NCBI GenBank assembly: GCA_024364805.1
Contig: CM044505.1
Span: forward strand, 79,626,919-79,650,193
Reading direction: 5' to 3'
Length of the DNA stretch: 23,275 nt
Source of the DNA: Euprymna scolopes
Lineage: Eukaryota > Mollusca > Cephalopoda > Sepiida > Sepiolidae
The translations under genes were made by a program, and so were the position numbers. How positions within the stretch are numbered: the stretch's first letter is position 1; each line of letters starts with the position of its first letter. Shown in pieces: positions 1-8,932 of this stretch. The notes beneath the pieces are model-generated. The model made no database searches. It was given only the letters and a program-made list of their open reading frames with translations, and was not told the DNA's origin.

Positions 1-552
1 AAAATAGGTATTTACGACTGAAATACATTATTTCCATCTACATAGTTAGAATATTAACCTCACCCAAAAGTCATTGCTGTTTTAACCCAAGCAACTTTAG
101 TGTTTACATCTTAGAAGTATTTGGCTTTATCAAAAGCCAAATTAAACTTAGGGTGTATTCTCTCTCCCTCCCTTCCCCCCTCTGTTTACTTTTTAGTCAA
201 TCTTCATAAAGACGCTACAGTCCTATAAAATTTCCTCTATATTTTAAAAGCAAAATCTGTTCTTTTACCGGATATTTTTACATAACGGTTTAAAATAGTA
301 CATTGTTTCTCTATGTAGGGTGAACCGCTCATAAAAAAAAGCCTCAAATTGAATCGCAGATACAAGTAAAAACCTTTTTTGAAAGTGCACCATACTTGGT
401 TTAAATAAATTTCACTTTAAGCTGGACTTTTCTACAAAATTTCAGTTATAATCGAAGTTCATTTCAGCAAACGAAAAAAACAAAAAAACGAAACTATAAA
501 AATAACGAAACGAAATGGCATTCGACTGTAAAACGAAAACCAACTCTACTAG
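1..552. other. AT-rich stretch, no gene seen
   Basis: No convincing coding frame, RNA gene or structured repeat is visible. A C/T-rich patch lies near 160-182 and A-rich runs lie near 470-535. The LINE fragment that follows may once have extended into the right end of this stretch, but its frame is closed just upstream of 553. Confidence 0.6.
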
Positions 553-702
553 CTACAATCACAATCCATTTTCCCCCACTCTAAATCTAAAAGCAGACTC
601 CATGAACTAAGCTTCTTCCCTAGAATAGCTCGCCTATGGAACACTGTTCCTCTGGCTGGCTTCCTGGACGATTACAATGTGGTAGTGTCCAATGAAAAAT
701 GA
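553..702 (+). pseudogene. LINE (non-LTR retrotransposon) ORF2 C-terminal fragment
   Basis: A 50-codon frame ends at a stop codon at 700-702. It contains the run FFPRIARLWNTVP followed by a G-F-x-D-D-Y-N pattern. This resembles the C-terminal tail of many animal non-LTR reverse-transcriptase ORFs, where a motif like FFPRTxRLWNxLP, then FPxxYxLxxF, follows the RT domain. The frame is closed upstream by a stop at 550-552, and no RT catalytic motif is present, so this is a 5'-truncated or decayed copy. The clade (CR1, RTE or jockey-like) cannot be fixed from so short a piece. Recognition rests on motif memory, not a search. An antisense 5S-like segment lies about 160 bases downstream. Confidence 0.7.
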
Positions 703-860
703 GTCGTCCTCTTAAATAATCCAGTCTATCAATCACTTACGATTACTACAGTATCACCTTACCCCTTCGAGTGTTAAGTGCTGACTCCCTTCTAAAATAA
801 GTTTCCCGTGAATGTCATTTACTGCCGGGAAGCTTGTTATGTCTTGTAGTTCCTGCAGCG

Positions 861-968
861 GTGTCGACGCCCTCTCGCATATTGATATTGATGATATTCT
901 ACATGGTCATCCATCTCATACTGATCAGGTTCCACGCTACTTAATTTCAGCAATCAAATGAGAACCCC
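861..968 (-). repeat. 5S rRNA-like segment, copy 1 (antisense)
   Basis: Read on the minus strand, this follows the middle and 3' half of a metazoan 5S rRNA with many substitutions. On the plus strand the blocks GGTCATCCATC, TACTGATCAGG, GCTACTTAATTTCAGCAATC and ATGAGAACC match the reverse complement of 5S in order and spacing. The adjoining block GTGTCGACGCCCTC (861-874) is shared with the copy near 20516, where it reads GTGTCGACGTCCTC. Because the non-5S flank is shared, these are copies of a dispersed element with a 5S-like part rather than isolated 5S pseudogenes. The 5S internal control region falls within it, so an old RNA polymerase III origin is plausible. Confidence 0.6.
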
Positions 969-2270
969 CTTTCTCTTGACCCTGCCCTTGTTTTTGGTTA
1001 ATTTTTTTCAGTTAAGAATCAGGGAATTGTTTAGATATAACACCCACCTGAACGAATCTGTAAGATCAATCCTACTCCAGTGGCTTCAAATTCCTTTTTG
1101 TGACTGAGACGAGTATTAAAGTGTCCCCTAATTTAATTGAGATGCAAAAACGAATTAACATTTATTACTGAAACTTTATACTCCACGCCATGACCGACTT
1201 GTTTATCAGCATCAAATTTGCAAAAATATTGTAAATTTTATGAACGGTTTCAAGTTTAGTATTTTAAGTTCATCCTTAATTGTACAAATTATTTGGAATG
1301 CTTCCAAAAATTATTTTTACAATTTTTTAAATGTATTTGAACACTTCGAGCAATTGTTCCTAGCTTGGTGATATTCTTGCAACATTTAGGCGAATTTAAT
1401 CTCCAACCTTATATTTTTATTTTATATTAGCCTGAGTGCTCAGCGTTGCTCGGGTGTTTGGAGGTGTTGAGCAAAATGTAGTAGGCAGGCAGGCTAGAAC
1501 CCGTACCGCGGAGGAGGAAAAAACGTAAAATAGTAACGTCTTTGCCGTTGCATCCATCGTCAAGCCGGAAGTGGCGAAGGTTTAATTTAAGGCTAGTCAA
1601 TCGAAAAGAGGGGATGACTTTCGAAAGTATCGGCGAAAGAAAGCGACCCCTCCCTGTAGAAAAGTACCCAGTCAAGGGTGGAGGAATTAATGTTTTTAGC
1701 CAATTTTCGGTATTTGTCGTCGAATGGGTTGACCTTCAAATCGATATCGATCTTGTGAAAATCTATCGCCTCTGTCGAAAGTTTTAGGTAGACATACATA
1801 CATTTAAACAGAAAGATGAGATTTATATTAGCTAGATCTTGTTGAACTCTGAAATAGCTATGAACTTAGGACAAACCCCTAACACTCCAGAAAATTAACT
1901 TGATCTCTTCATTACCCGGTAGAAGTCCAAACTAATTCGTAATTTTAATATCGCCTGTACTGAAGTTTGAATCTTCAACCTCCGTATGGTATGTATTAAC
2001 TTGTAATCTAAGTGTTTTAAAGGTTGAGGATATAATAAAATCAATACTAAGAATAAAATTATCAATTAGTTTAGACTTTTATCCAGTTATTGTGGCGGGA
2101 GGAGAGTAAGCTAACCCCGTAAATTAAATAAAAGGTTTGAAATTCCGTATAGATTGTCAAGATCGACAGGACGCACATGAAGACGGTTGAGCACCATCGG
2201 CCGAAAGGTTGAGAATTTTATCTATGAATAAAACAGGATTCCGAATTTACTAAATATAAATCGGCAATTA
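969..2270. other. No supported feature
   Basis: Both strands show only short overlapping open frames around 1427-1799, without recognisable motifs. A GC-richer patch at about 1430-1740 could be an unidentified repeat. The 2090-2220 segment is also less AT-rich but has no tRNA-like boxes I can defend. A poly-A run follows at 2274-2290. Confidence 0.5.
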
Positions 2271-2730
2271 TCTAAAAAAAAAAAAAAAAACTTTGATTAT
2301 TTTTTGCCAAATCTAACAAGTTATGAAACGAAAACAGAATGTAGTCAAACGGGCTTGGATGTTCCTCTGTTAAAACCATGCATATCTTCAAAGATTTCCA
2401 GTTGCATTTCACTTCTCGAACATTTTTATGTAAAGCTCGCAGACGTTATGGCGAAACACTAATTTTAGAAATTTACAGAATTCGCATGACATTTCTTGCA
2501 ACCTTGGATCTCTTCAATTTCATTCCGGGCGCGTTTAGATTAATGCAATTTATTTCGCCCACCAGGTATCGTCTGAGTATTTATGTATCTATCCTCGTTC
2601 AGACTCATCAATCGCCCTAACCTTGCTATAACGCATTTAACTCTTCGTAGTTTTCTCATAACTTTTTTCACAACTTTACCTTGTAACGGAAGCGATCTAA
2701 AAGTAAAGCCTCCATTTTTTTTAATTCGTC

Positions 2731-3050
2731 CGAATGGATCAAAACAGATTTCAAATAGCATTGTTTTGATGACTGAACTTATGCATTCATTACCTGAAAA
2801 TTTCATCTCTGTTGCAGATATTGACGGTGTGAAACTCTAACGTACGTCAGAAGAGATGCGTCATTGGATTCTACTATGCAGAAAACATTAAACAGAGCAA
2901 CCTTCACCGATGCATGTTGAACGTTTACGAAACCGATGCATTTAATGTCAGCACAGTTTGCATGATTCGTCGATTTCAGAGTGGCGACAAGTATGACAAA
3001 GCGTGCTCCGGACTTTCACGATCGAGGCATCGTTCATCGCTGACAAAAGT
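2731..3050 (+). pseudogene. Mariner-type DNA transposon remnant, copy A
   Basis: From about 2898 one frame reads an N-terminal helix-turn-helix-like stretch containing DAFNVSTV, then IRRFQSGD, then SGLSRSRHRSS. This matches the layout of mariner transposase DNA-binding domains, where a YGxDAVSVSTVRRW-type motif is followed by F-x-x-G-D and an S-G-R-P-like turn. The frame closes soon after, and no DDE/D catalytic part is present. Upstream, 2731-2840 is homologous to copies B (about 8280-8350, minus) and C (about 17529-17630, plus), sharing a CGAATxxATC block and a GATATTGACGGTxTGAAACT block. The element is truncated and heavily mutated. Assignment to mariner is from motif memory plus the TIR-like end of copy B. 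Confidence 0.6.
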
Positions 3051-4174
3051 GCATTGAAAATGGTGACATGTGAAAAAATACATTGAGCACAAAATGTCAT
3101 TCGTTATAATTTTTCAACCACTCCTATCTTCATAACTTTACAACGTTTTAGATTTTTTTTTAGTTTAATAAGGGACCTTACACGTGACCGCTCCCTTATA
3201 ACCGTAACATTACTTTTAGGCTTTATAGGATTAAAATGTCTTCCTCTTATGTAACGACGGTAAAATTCATTTCACTCATCTTTTTGTTTATCTATATGAT
3301 CATAAAACCCGGACCAGCTTGCTTGAGCGATTAAACCGGATGAACGGTTTGACTTACGGTTTCAAAAAATTCGTCTGCTTATTTCATGGTTTTAAGTCTG
3401 CTATTAAAAGCCACTGCTGCTATTCAAAGCATATCGTAAACAATATTTTTTTGTTTAAATGTATTTTACCGTGTTTTCCTTAGAAATAAATTCAACCCCA
3501 TAAAAAAAGATTGAAATATACAATATTTAACTATAACATATTTATAACAATATTTACTAACAATAATTACAAAAAATAAAAAGAATAAAATGACGTGGGG
3601 GGGCAGATCGAACTTTTCTCAAAGTAAAAAGTCGCAAAAAAATAATGGCGGGAAAGAAGTGAAGAAGCGAACGTCAAATATGGGCTGTAAATCTGTTCTG
3701 AAAATGAGGGATTGATTCACTATAACTCCTTTTTCAAATCTTTAAACATTGACTTTTTTATCTCTTTTTTTCCAATTTTTTATAACCTGGTAGCTTAGTT
3801 CCCAATAATCCTCAGAAATAGTGGAAAAAGACGAACAGGAAAAAAATGATAGGAGATACCGATTATTCAGGTGCACCTACATATTTTAAAATATTTTACT
3901 AGAGTTGTGCGTGATTAAAACAAAAACTTGATTTATTTAAAAGAAAAAAAAACAGTACGGTTTATGGCGTCCAAAATTTGATTTTATTTGTATTTTTCAT
4001 TGAAAGTAACTTTTTTCAAAACAAAAGAACAAAGCAAATGTTTTTCTAAAGTGACCAATTTAAAAAAAATATATTTGAATTTCTTTAAGGACCGAACCTA
4101 CTGAAGAGTAATCAAAATCTACTTTGTTTGGCTAATGCGTTTCAACGGCCTTTAAAGATAATATAAAAGGAATG
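3051..4174. other. AT-rich stretch, no gene seen
   Basis: Contains A/T runs and no coding frame of note on either strand. A G7 run lies at about 3597-3603. No tandem array or clear inverted repeat was found. Confidence 0.5.
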
Positions 4175-4585
4175 TTATTTTGAAATAATTAAAATTAAAC
4201 ATTTTAGCGTGGGGATCACTTTGCTATATAAATTTAACGTAAAATGAGGCCCCACTTCTTGACGTACGTAGGGAGACATGTAATCGTGTATGTTTTTAGG
4301 TTTGATGCTGGGTTCAGAAACGGGTTGGGATTGGTCATAAGTTCCAAACATTTTTAAAATACGTAGAAACAATTCAAAACATGTGAAGCGGATTTCATTT
4401 GTTAGATTAGCTATCACGTTACGCATGGATATTCGTAATGCCGTCGTTCGCCCTTCACCTGACATTTTTTTTTTTATTTTGCACTGGTTTTCTTCGGCTT
4501 GAATCCAAATATAGTTTTGCATGAGTTGCAATACCCTATAAAGTTTGATGGGTGTAGATAAAAAATGACTGGAGTTTTGAAAGGC

Positions 4586-4635
<50 letters not shown>
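4175..4635 (-). other. Unrecognised long open frame, possible exon or old coding fragment
   Basis: The minus strand stays open from the microsatellite at about 4635 to a stop at 4175, roughly 150 codons. This is the longest gap-free open frame here that is not mainly repeat sequence. The first in-frame ATG gives about 115 residues. The inner part has mixed composition, with stretches such as ALRISMRNVIANLTNEI and YDQSQPVSEPSIKPKNI. A possible splice acceptor (pyrimidine-rich stretch then CTCCAG) lies at about 4572-4590 on the minus strand, which would make an exon starting near 4571. No family is recognised and no catalytic motif is evident. In AT-rich DNA a frame this long is unusual but can be chance or a decayed mobile-element ORF. 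Confidence 0.3.
4588..4635. repeat. (TA)n microsatellite
   Basis: Uninterrupted alternating T/A of about 46 bases, directly readable. Confidence 0.95.
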
Positions 4636-4636
<1 letters not shown>

Positions 4637-4989
4637 CTCGGTATAAAGGATTAAAACAAAGTACTCATTTAATCGAAGTGAAGCTCAATGGAACCATTTT
4701 AGAGTGGCATAGAAGATATAGTGTACATTTTGATGAAATTTAAAGACTCAAAATTTCTTCGTTTATTTTATCGTGAATTTCTCTATTTCCGCGGTTTCTT
4801 TAACGGGTGGACAATTTGATGGTTTTGTTTGATTGAAATATTCCAACTCTAAACTTTTTAGATATGATTGCCTTCCAATGTACAAAAATATTGTATATGA
4901 TCAACCTAGTGTTGGTTTTATTTTGTAAAAAAAAATTCCACAGCAACATAGTTATAGCTCGGCGATCTTGGATTATATATATTTGAAAA

Positions 4990-5215
4990 TAAAAAATAAA
5001 TAAACCAAGTTGTGATCAACGTTTCGTTTTTATCGCGAGACTCGTCTTTACATTAATCCACAACACCATTACGAATATTTTAAAAATATAATTTTGATAT
5101 AAATATTTCATTTCTGAAACTAAAAAAAAAATTGTATATTAAAATATAACTTTTTTTTTTTAATTCTTCCAGAGGAAGTATCGTATAAACCCGAAACGTT
5201 GATAAACACATAACC
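4990..5215. mobile_element. Foldback element with hammerhead-like arms (decayed)
   Basis: The two ends are inverted. On the minus strand the left arm reads CGAAACGTTGAT, then an ACTTGGTTTATTTATT-like tail. On the plus strand the right arm reads CGAAACGTTGAT, then ATAACCTGATTTG. Inside each GAAAC block lies a short region resembling a hammerhead core: GACGAGTC on the left (minus) and AGAGGAAG on the right (plus). Stem I and cleavage-site pairing are not convincing in either arm, so self-cleavage is not expected. About 165 bases of AT-rich sequence separate the arms. The layout (inverted arms, GAAAC facing outward) is the same as at 5293-5440 and 12779-12871. Confidence 0.5.
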
Positions 5216-5265
5216 TGATTTGTTCCTTTATCTTTCTATCTAATAGGAATACTAATTCCATTCTC

Positions 5266-5291
5266 ATATATATATATATATATATATATAT
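5266..5291. repeat. (TA)n microsatellite abutting the palindrome
   Basis: 26 bases of alternating A/T ending immediately before the palindromic element that starts at 5293. Confidence 0.95.
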
Positions 5292-5302
5292 TGCGATTAC
5301 GC

Positions 5303-5350
5303 TACCCTGAATATTCCGCGTTTCATCCACTCTAGGATTCTTCAGGCTTA
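5303..5350 (-). ncRNA. Hammerhead-ribozyme-like fold, left palindrome arm
   Basis: Minus strand: UAAGC (stem I), CUGAAGA (core), AUCC-loop-GGAU (stem II, 4 bp), GAAA (core), a stem III region beginning C-G-C-G, GUA (cleavage triplet), then GCGUA as the returning stem I strand. The invariant core residues are all present. Stem I has one mismatch and stem III one mismatch, so folding may be weak. This is a type I topology, with stem I open to the ends. Confidence 0.6.
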
Positions 5351-5354
5351 TGCA

Positions 5355-5407
5355 TAAGCCTGAAGAATCCTAGAGTGGATGACACGCGGAATATCCAGTG
5401 TAGCTTA
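5355..5407 (+). ncRNA. Hammerhead-ribozyme-like fold, right palindrome arm
   Basis: Plus strand: UAAGC (stem I), CUGAAGA, AUCC-loop-GGAU, GACA where GAAA is usual, a stem III that can pair ACGC with GUGU plus GG with CC around an AAUAU loop, GUA, then GCUUA closing a perfect 5-bp stem I. The second core box departs from the consensus, so this arm is probably slow or inactive despite better stems than its partner. Confidence 0.55.
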
Positions 5408-5440
5408 ATCGCCATATACATTTTATAAATTACTAACTAG

Positions 5441-5810
5441 CTCTACCTACGCATGGAGCACTTTTGAAGTAAATACTTAAAGTTTACGCATAAATCTATA
5501 CTTTCGTATATTTTATGTGAGTAAATTAAGTAGTTATATATGCGTATTTTTTCTGGGTATAATTCTAATTAGTGATTTCTGATTTTTATCTCTGTTAATT
5601 TCTATGATCGCATCACTATTTCACAATTAGTTAACAGTCCATTATGATGGAGTGTCATTTAGCTTGCCTAAGTGCTTACTCAATTGTTAGCGTTCTTCGT
5701 CAATAATTAGGACATACCAGAGACAAGTTTATTTATTTATTTATTTTTTTAATGTCGCCTGTTGTGTGTTAGTATGTTATTAATACTTTTGTCTTGAAAT
5801 ATCGTTGGTT
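5441..5810. other. No supported feature
   Basis: AT-rich, with a short ATTT repeat at about 5730-5750. No gene or structured repeat seen. Confidence 0.5.
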
Positions 5811-6029
5811 TCATGCAGACATTAGTATCTTCAAATGTGGGACGCTGGTGTTAGGGGGTGGGAGAATCTGAAGGCAATGTTGCTGACTGTATTTCTTCTG
5901 GACCGCCGACCGTTTTGGTACCGAAAAACAGACTCGCATGCCCGGGGCTCTAGTCACTGGGTCAGGATCAAAGTGTAGTATATTGTTTTCTGGACACGGG
6001 GTACTTGGTTCCCAGGAGATAAATTGCAA
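5811..6029 (-). other. GC-richer block with unrecognised 72-codon frame
   Basis: This block is clearly richer in G and C than its surroundings. The minus strand stays open for about 72 codons, with peptides such as GMRVCFSVPKRSAVQKK and a stop after LKILMSA. No domain is recognised, and there is no obvious splice or promoter signal. It may be a fragment of an older inserted sequence or a chance frame in a GC-richer repeat. Confidence 0.25.
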
Positions 6030-6610
6030 AATTAAGTAAAGATAAGTTTAATGAGGAAACTGAGTGGGTTATACCGGGGAAAGAACTTCAATTTTGTAAA
6101 AAGAAAAAACAAAACGCAGGCACATGTACTTATATATATAATTTTGAGGGGAATTAAACCCACAGTCTAAAGAGCAGTTTTTTTTAATGTACTAGTAAAT
6201 GTATCAATACTTTTAAAAGAAAACAGTGCTCGTTGTAATGTAGATATATAAGCTCGATAGGCATAGATATCCTAGAGATATTTTAATATTAAAATGACTC
6301 ATAATTTTGAATAAAAAAAACAATTTTAACATGCTAAGGAATAGATGGACTTAAATAACAAGGTTTAATAACGGGCGGGAAAAAAGGAATATCTGCTTTA
6401 CTACAAAAATACTAGTTTATTTTACTGTCTTAACCCCCTCCCTCACACACACGCACACTTTTCGCTGAGATTTTGTTTAAATATAAAAAATCTTTTTATC
6501 AAATTGTTCAATACATATTGTCTATTTCAATAAAAACATCATTTTCGAAACTATTCTGTTTTCCTTTTGAAACTGATTTCATAATTCAAAATTATGAATC
6601 CTTTTACTCA
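6030..6610. other. AT-rich stretch, no gene seen
   Basis: Nothing coding. A short (CA)-rich patch lies at about 6444-6458. The minus strand of 6145-6165 has a GGGTTTAATTCCC block that loosely recalls a tRNA T-arm, but no A box or cloverleaf accompanies it. Confidence 0.5.
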
Positions 6611-6665
<55 letters not shown>

Positions 6666-6666
6666 A
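6611..6666. repeat. Compound (GT)n(AT)n microsatellite
   Basis: About 30 bases of GT followed by about 20 of AT. Translated, it yields the low-complexity VCVCV/YIYIY tracts in overlapping frames, which are not genes. Confidence 0.95.
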
Positions 6667-7800
6667 ATAAGGATTGACTCGAGTAATTTGAAAGAGCAAA
6701 GGCTATTAACACAGCTAGTGTCGCTAACAATAAGTATTAATTGGAAGCCCCTTTTAAACAATATAACATAGACTAAACTTTTGTAGTTTAGTAATAAAAT
6801 GGTCGACTGCATTCCTTTTGATTTTGAATTCTACGAATGCCGGATACGACTATGAACCGAATTATTTTATTTATTTATTTTTTTTTCTTTTCGAAGAAAA
6901 TGTTCTCGCATTACCACAGCTCCTTGATCGGGGGGGGAGTTCTTTTCTATCTTAAGCAAATGAGTTCTAAAAAAAAAAAATGTCGCTTTAAAAACCGATT
7001 TTGCAATAAATCAGTATTTTCTATTTCTTTGGGGTGATTCGTTGCAGCGAATTCGGTCGTTTGTCTTGCATATTATTACGTTATTGCATGTGAAAGAAAA
7101 TTTTCTGTAAATTTGTAGGTTAAAATGCTTTCGCTGAATCGCGCATCCAACAGTTTTATTTTTCGTTTATTACATATAATTTTTTTTTTTTAATCTGAAA
7201 ATTAAAAAAATTCTCAGAATTTATTGTAGAATCAGTTTTGTAAATTTAAAAGCACTTCGGAAAGGTATATCTCTGAATATTGAGCATGATTTTACTAATT
7301 GTTTTCACCAATAACCGAAGTGCAAATGACTGACGAATGTTTGAAGTAATTTATTGGAGCAAGAATGACAAACAAAACATTGAATTGCAACTATATTACG
7401 TGAATTTGATCGAAAGTACAATGACTAATGTTTTCATCTTGAATGCCCCCCTCACAACGTTTCGGCTGATGTAGCCTACAAGGTCTTTTTTTTATGCATC
7501 CGTTAGAACTCTGGAATCTGTAATTTCTAAAAGAACTTAATCCACGGCTATAGTTTCGCTAGTTATGACTGAGTGGAAGTGTTATATTATTTGGAATTTT
7601 ATTAGTATCGCCCAAGTTGAAAACTGAACCTTAAACTTCTAGAAAACTTTAAACTGATCATCACCTGCCATTTTTATCTGCTGCCCTTCATAGCCTCCCC
7701 CCCCCACACTTTTTTATCGTGGGCCCTTGTTTTGTGAATAAAATTAGAACAGTAACCCTGATAATACGAATAAAAATTTTGAATTGTCAAAACTTCGGAA

Positions 7801-7839
<39 letters not shown>

Positions 7840-8067
7840 GAAGGCCTTGAAATTGTTCATTTATTGTTGAAAACCGATTTAACATTCAGCAACTGAGAAT
7901 AAGTGAAACCAAACGGTATCAGTCACAAGTGTACAAAATCAGCCAAATTATGAGTCTTATCTATGCTGAAATGGGAAAGTATTCAAGAAAATGTTTATTT
8001 TGGCATTCACAACATTTAAAGAATGCTTGGATAACATTTGTGATATGGGAATTTTAGTATAGACGAG
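6667..8067. other. Mostly unannotatable sequence with homopolymer runs
   Basis: No gene seen. Contains a G7 run at about 6930, an A12 run at 6969, a C10 run near 7698 and a 35-base poly-T at 7803-7837. On the minus strand near 7450-7486, a GGCT/AGCC hairpin precedes GAAACGTTG, which recalls the outer arm of the foldbacks but lacks a CUGANGA box. Confidence 0.5.
7803..7837. repeat. Poly-T tract
   Basis: 35 consecutive T. Could be the reverse-strand poly-A tail of an unrecognised retro-insert, but no target-site duplication or body was identified. Confidence 0.9.
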
Positions 8068-8370
8068 AGTCGCTCCAAAAGTAAGCCACCCTTTTTAACT
8101 CTAACGAGCGAGCTTTTGTGCACCAAAGTTTAGGTTTTTATGTAGTCACCAACATTCACAATATTTTTATAGTCACCAACATTCACAATGCGCTTTAGCA
8201 AGTAATTCAAGGACTTTTCTCGGCTTCCAACATGATTAGGGTTACTTAGTTTTACGCCGTTAGTATCTGAAACAGATGAAACTTTCAGGTCATGAATGGA
8301 AAATTTAGTCAACAGAACAATGCAATTTCCAATCCCCTCTGATCGATTCGGGCGCAATGAAAGTTTTTAC
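8068..8370 (-). pseudogene. Mariner-type transposon remnant, copy B (internally deleted)
   Basis: On the minus strand, from 8350 down, the sequence matches copies A and C (CGAATCGATC, then GTTTCATCTGTTTCAGATAC, then GGCGTAAAACT). It then jumps to an end reading GGCTTACTTTTGGAGCGAC, which resembles a mariner terminal inverted repeat. The transposase body is missing, so this is an internally deleted derivative. A short tandem duplication lies inside: the block TAGTCACCAACATTCACAAT occurs twice, about 31 bases apart (8133-8190). Confidence 0.5.
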
Positions 8371-8380
8371 TTTTAAAACG

Positions 8381-8382
<2 letters not shown>

Positions 8383-8424
<42 letters not shown>
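8383..8424. repeat. (GT)n microsatellite
   Basis: 42 bases of GT. Lies between mariner copy B and the hammerhead fold at 8458, on the 3' side of the ribozyme's own strand. Confidence 0.95.
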
Positions 8425-8426
<2 letters not shown>

Positions 8427-8457
8427 ACCTTCAAATGAAGATAAGCAATTGCATTTG

Positions 8458-8507
8458 GTCGCTACAAACGGTCATCTGTTTCAATCAATGAGACTTCATC
8501 AGGCGAC
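8458..8507 (-). ncRNA. Complete type I hammerhead-ribozyme fold
   Basis: Minus strand, in order: GUCGC (stem I), CUGAUGA (core), AGUC-UCAUU-GAUU (4-bp stem II including one G-U pair), GAAA (core), a stem III of six pairs (ACAGAU with GUUUGU, two wobbles) closed by a GACC tetraloop, GUA as the cleavage triplet (A at 8463), and GCGAC, which pairs perfectly with the first stem I strand. All invariant hammerhead residues are present. Cleavage is predicted between 8463 and 8462. The base pair next to the core in stem II is A-U rather than the usual G-C. I can assign no surrounding element. A (GT)n tract lies 33 bases beyond the 3' end on this strand. The fold was worked out by hand, and activity is inferred. 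Confidence 0.75.
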
Positions 8508-8539
8508 TCTGAACCATTCGGCGCTATTGAATAAAAGTG

Positions 8540-8602
8540 GGCTCTTCAAAAAATAAAAACAAAAGTCGCGAGCTCTTAAAAGATAAAAATAGAGAAGTCG
8601 TA
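8540..8602 (+). repeat. Two-copy imperfect tandem repeat, period about 33
   Basis: The unit begins GGCTCTTCAAAAAATAAAAA and recurs as AGCTCTTAAAAGATAAAAAT, each ending AAGTCG. Directly visible; no function suggested. Confidence 0.6.
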
Positions 8603-8735
8603 TTTCAATCTTTTTGGAAAATCGCTCGAATATTACCATAACTCGCATCGACAGCGGGATATATAGACAATATATGTTTGAAATGATTAAAGTGCAGACT
8701 ATTTTACTAGAATAGTAGGTTGTTAGTGATTGGGG

Positions 8736-8863
8736 GATTTAAACTGGGCATAGTTTCAGTAAGCGTGTCTCTTAATAAAAGTTTGACGGTGTATTCGCCG
8801 ATCAACACTCAAAAAATAGCTTATCAAGAGACGCGCTTAATGAAACTATGCTCAGTTTAAATC
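8736..8863. mobile_element. Foldback/MITE-like element with 43-base inverted ends
   Basis: The left end starts GATTTAAACTGGGCATAG and the right end finishes CTATGCTCAGTTTAAATC. The inverted match runs about 43 bases with four or so mismatches, leaving a loop of about 42 bases. A poly-T run (8864-8888) begins at the right boundary. No clear target-site duplication is seen. Outward-facing GAAAC blocks in both arms echo the hammerhead foldbacks, but no convincing CUGANGA box or stem I is present, so it may be a distant relative or a separate MITE. Confidence 0.7.
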
Positions 8864-8888
8864 TTTTTTTTTTTTTTTTTTTTTTTTT
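8864..8888. repeat. Poly-T tract at foldback edge
   Basis: 25 T residues directly adjoining the foldback element. Confidence 0.9.
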
Positions 8889-8932
8889 AATTTTGCTAGG
8901 GTCACTCATACTGGATTTATATTAAGAACGAC

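Larger units (their letters stand above)
5293..5440. mobile_element. Near-perfect palindromic element with two head-to-head hammerhead-like arms
   Basis: The sequence folds about its centre at 5350/5351 (GGCTTATGCATAAGCC). Arms of about 58 bases on each side match with only a few differences, and there is no loop. Each arm, read outward from the centre, carries a hammerhead-like core followed by a terminal block GTAGCTTAATCGCC (GTAGCGTAATCGC on the left). The right end continues into a tail (about 5413-5434) also found in inverted orientation beside the hammerhead at 13067 and more weakly at 13566, defining a dispersed family. It abuts a (TA)n tract on the left. No coding capacity. Family assignment to retrozyme-like or Penelope-linked noncoding repeats is inference. 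Confidence 0.7.

Noticed and set aside
6145-6165. Possible tRNA or SINE B box on the minus strand (GGGTTTAATTCCC)
   Set aside because: No matching A box, acceptor stem or cloverleaf could be found nearby.
7450-7486. Hammerhead-like GGCT/AGCC hairpin before GAAACGTTG on the minus strand
   Set aside because: No CUGANGA box, cleavage triplet or stem I partner; only the outer half resembles the family.
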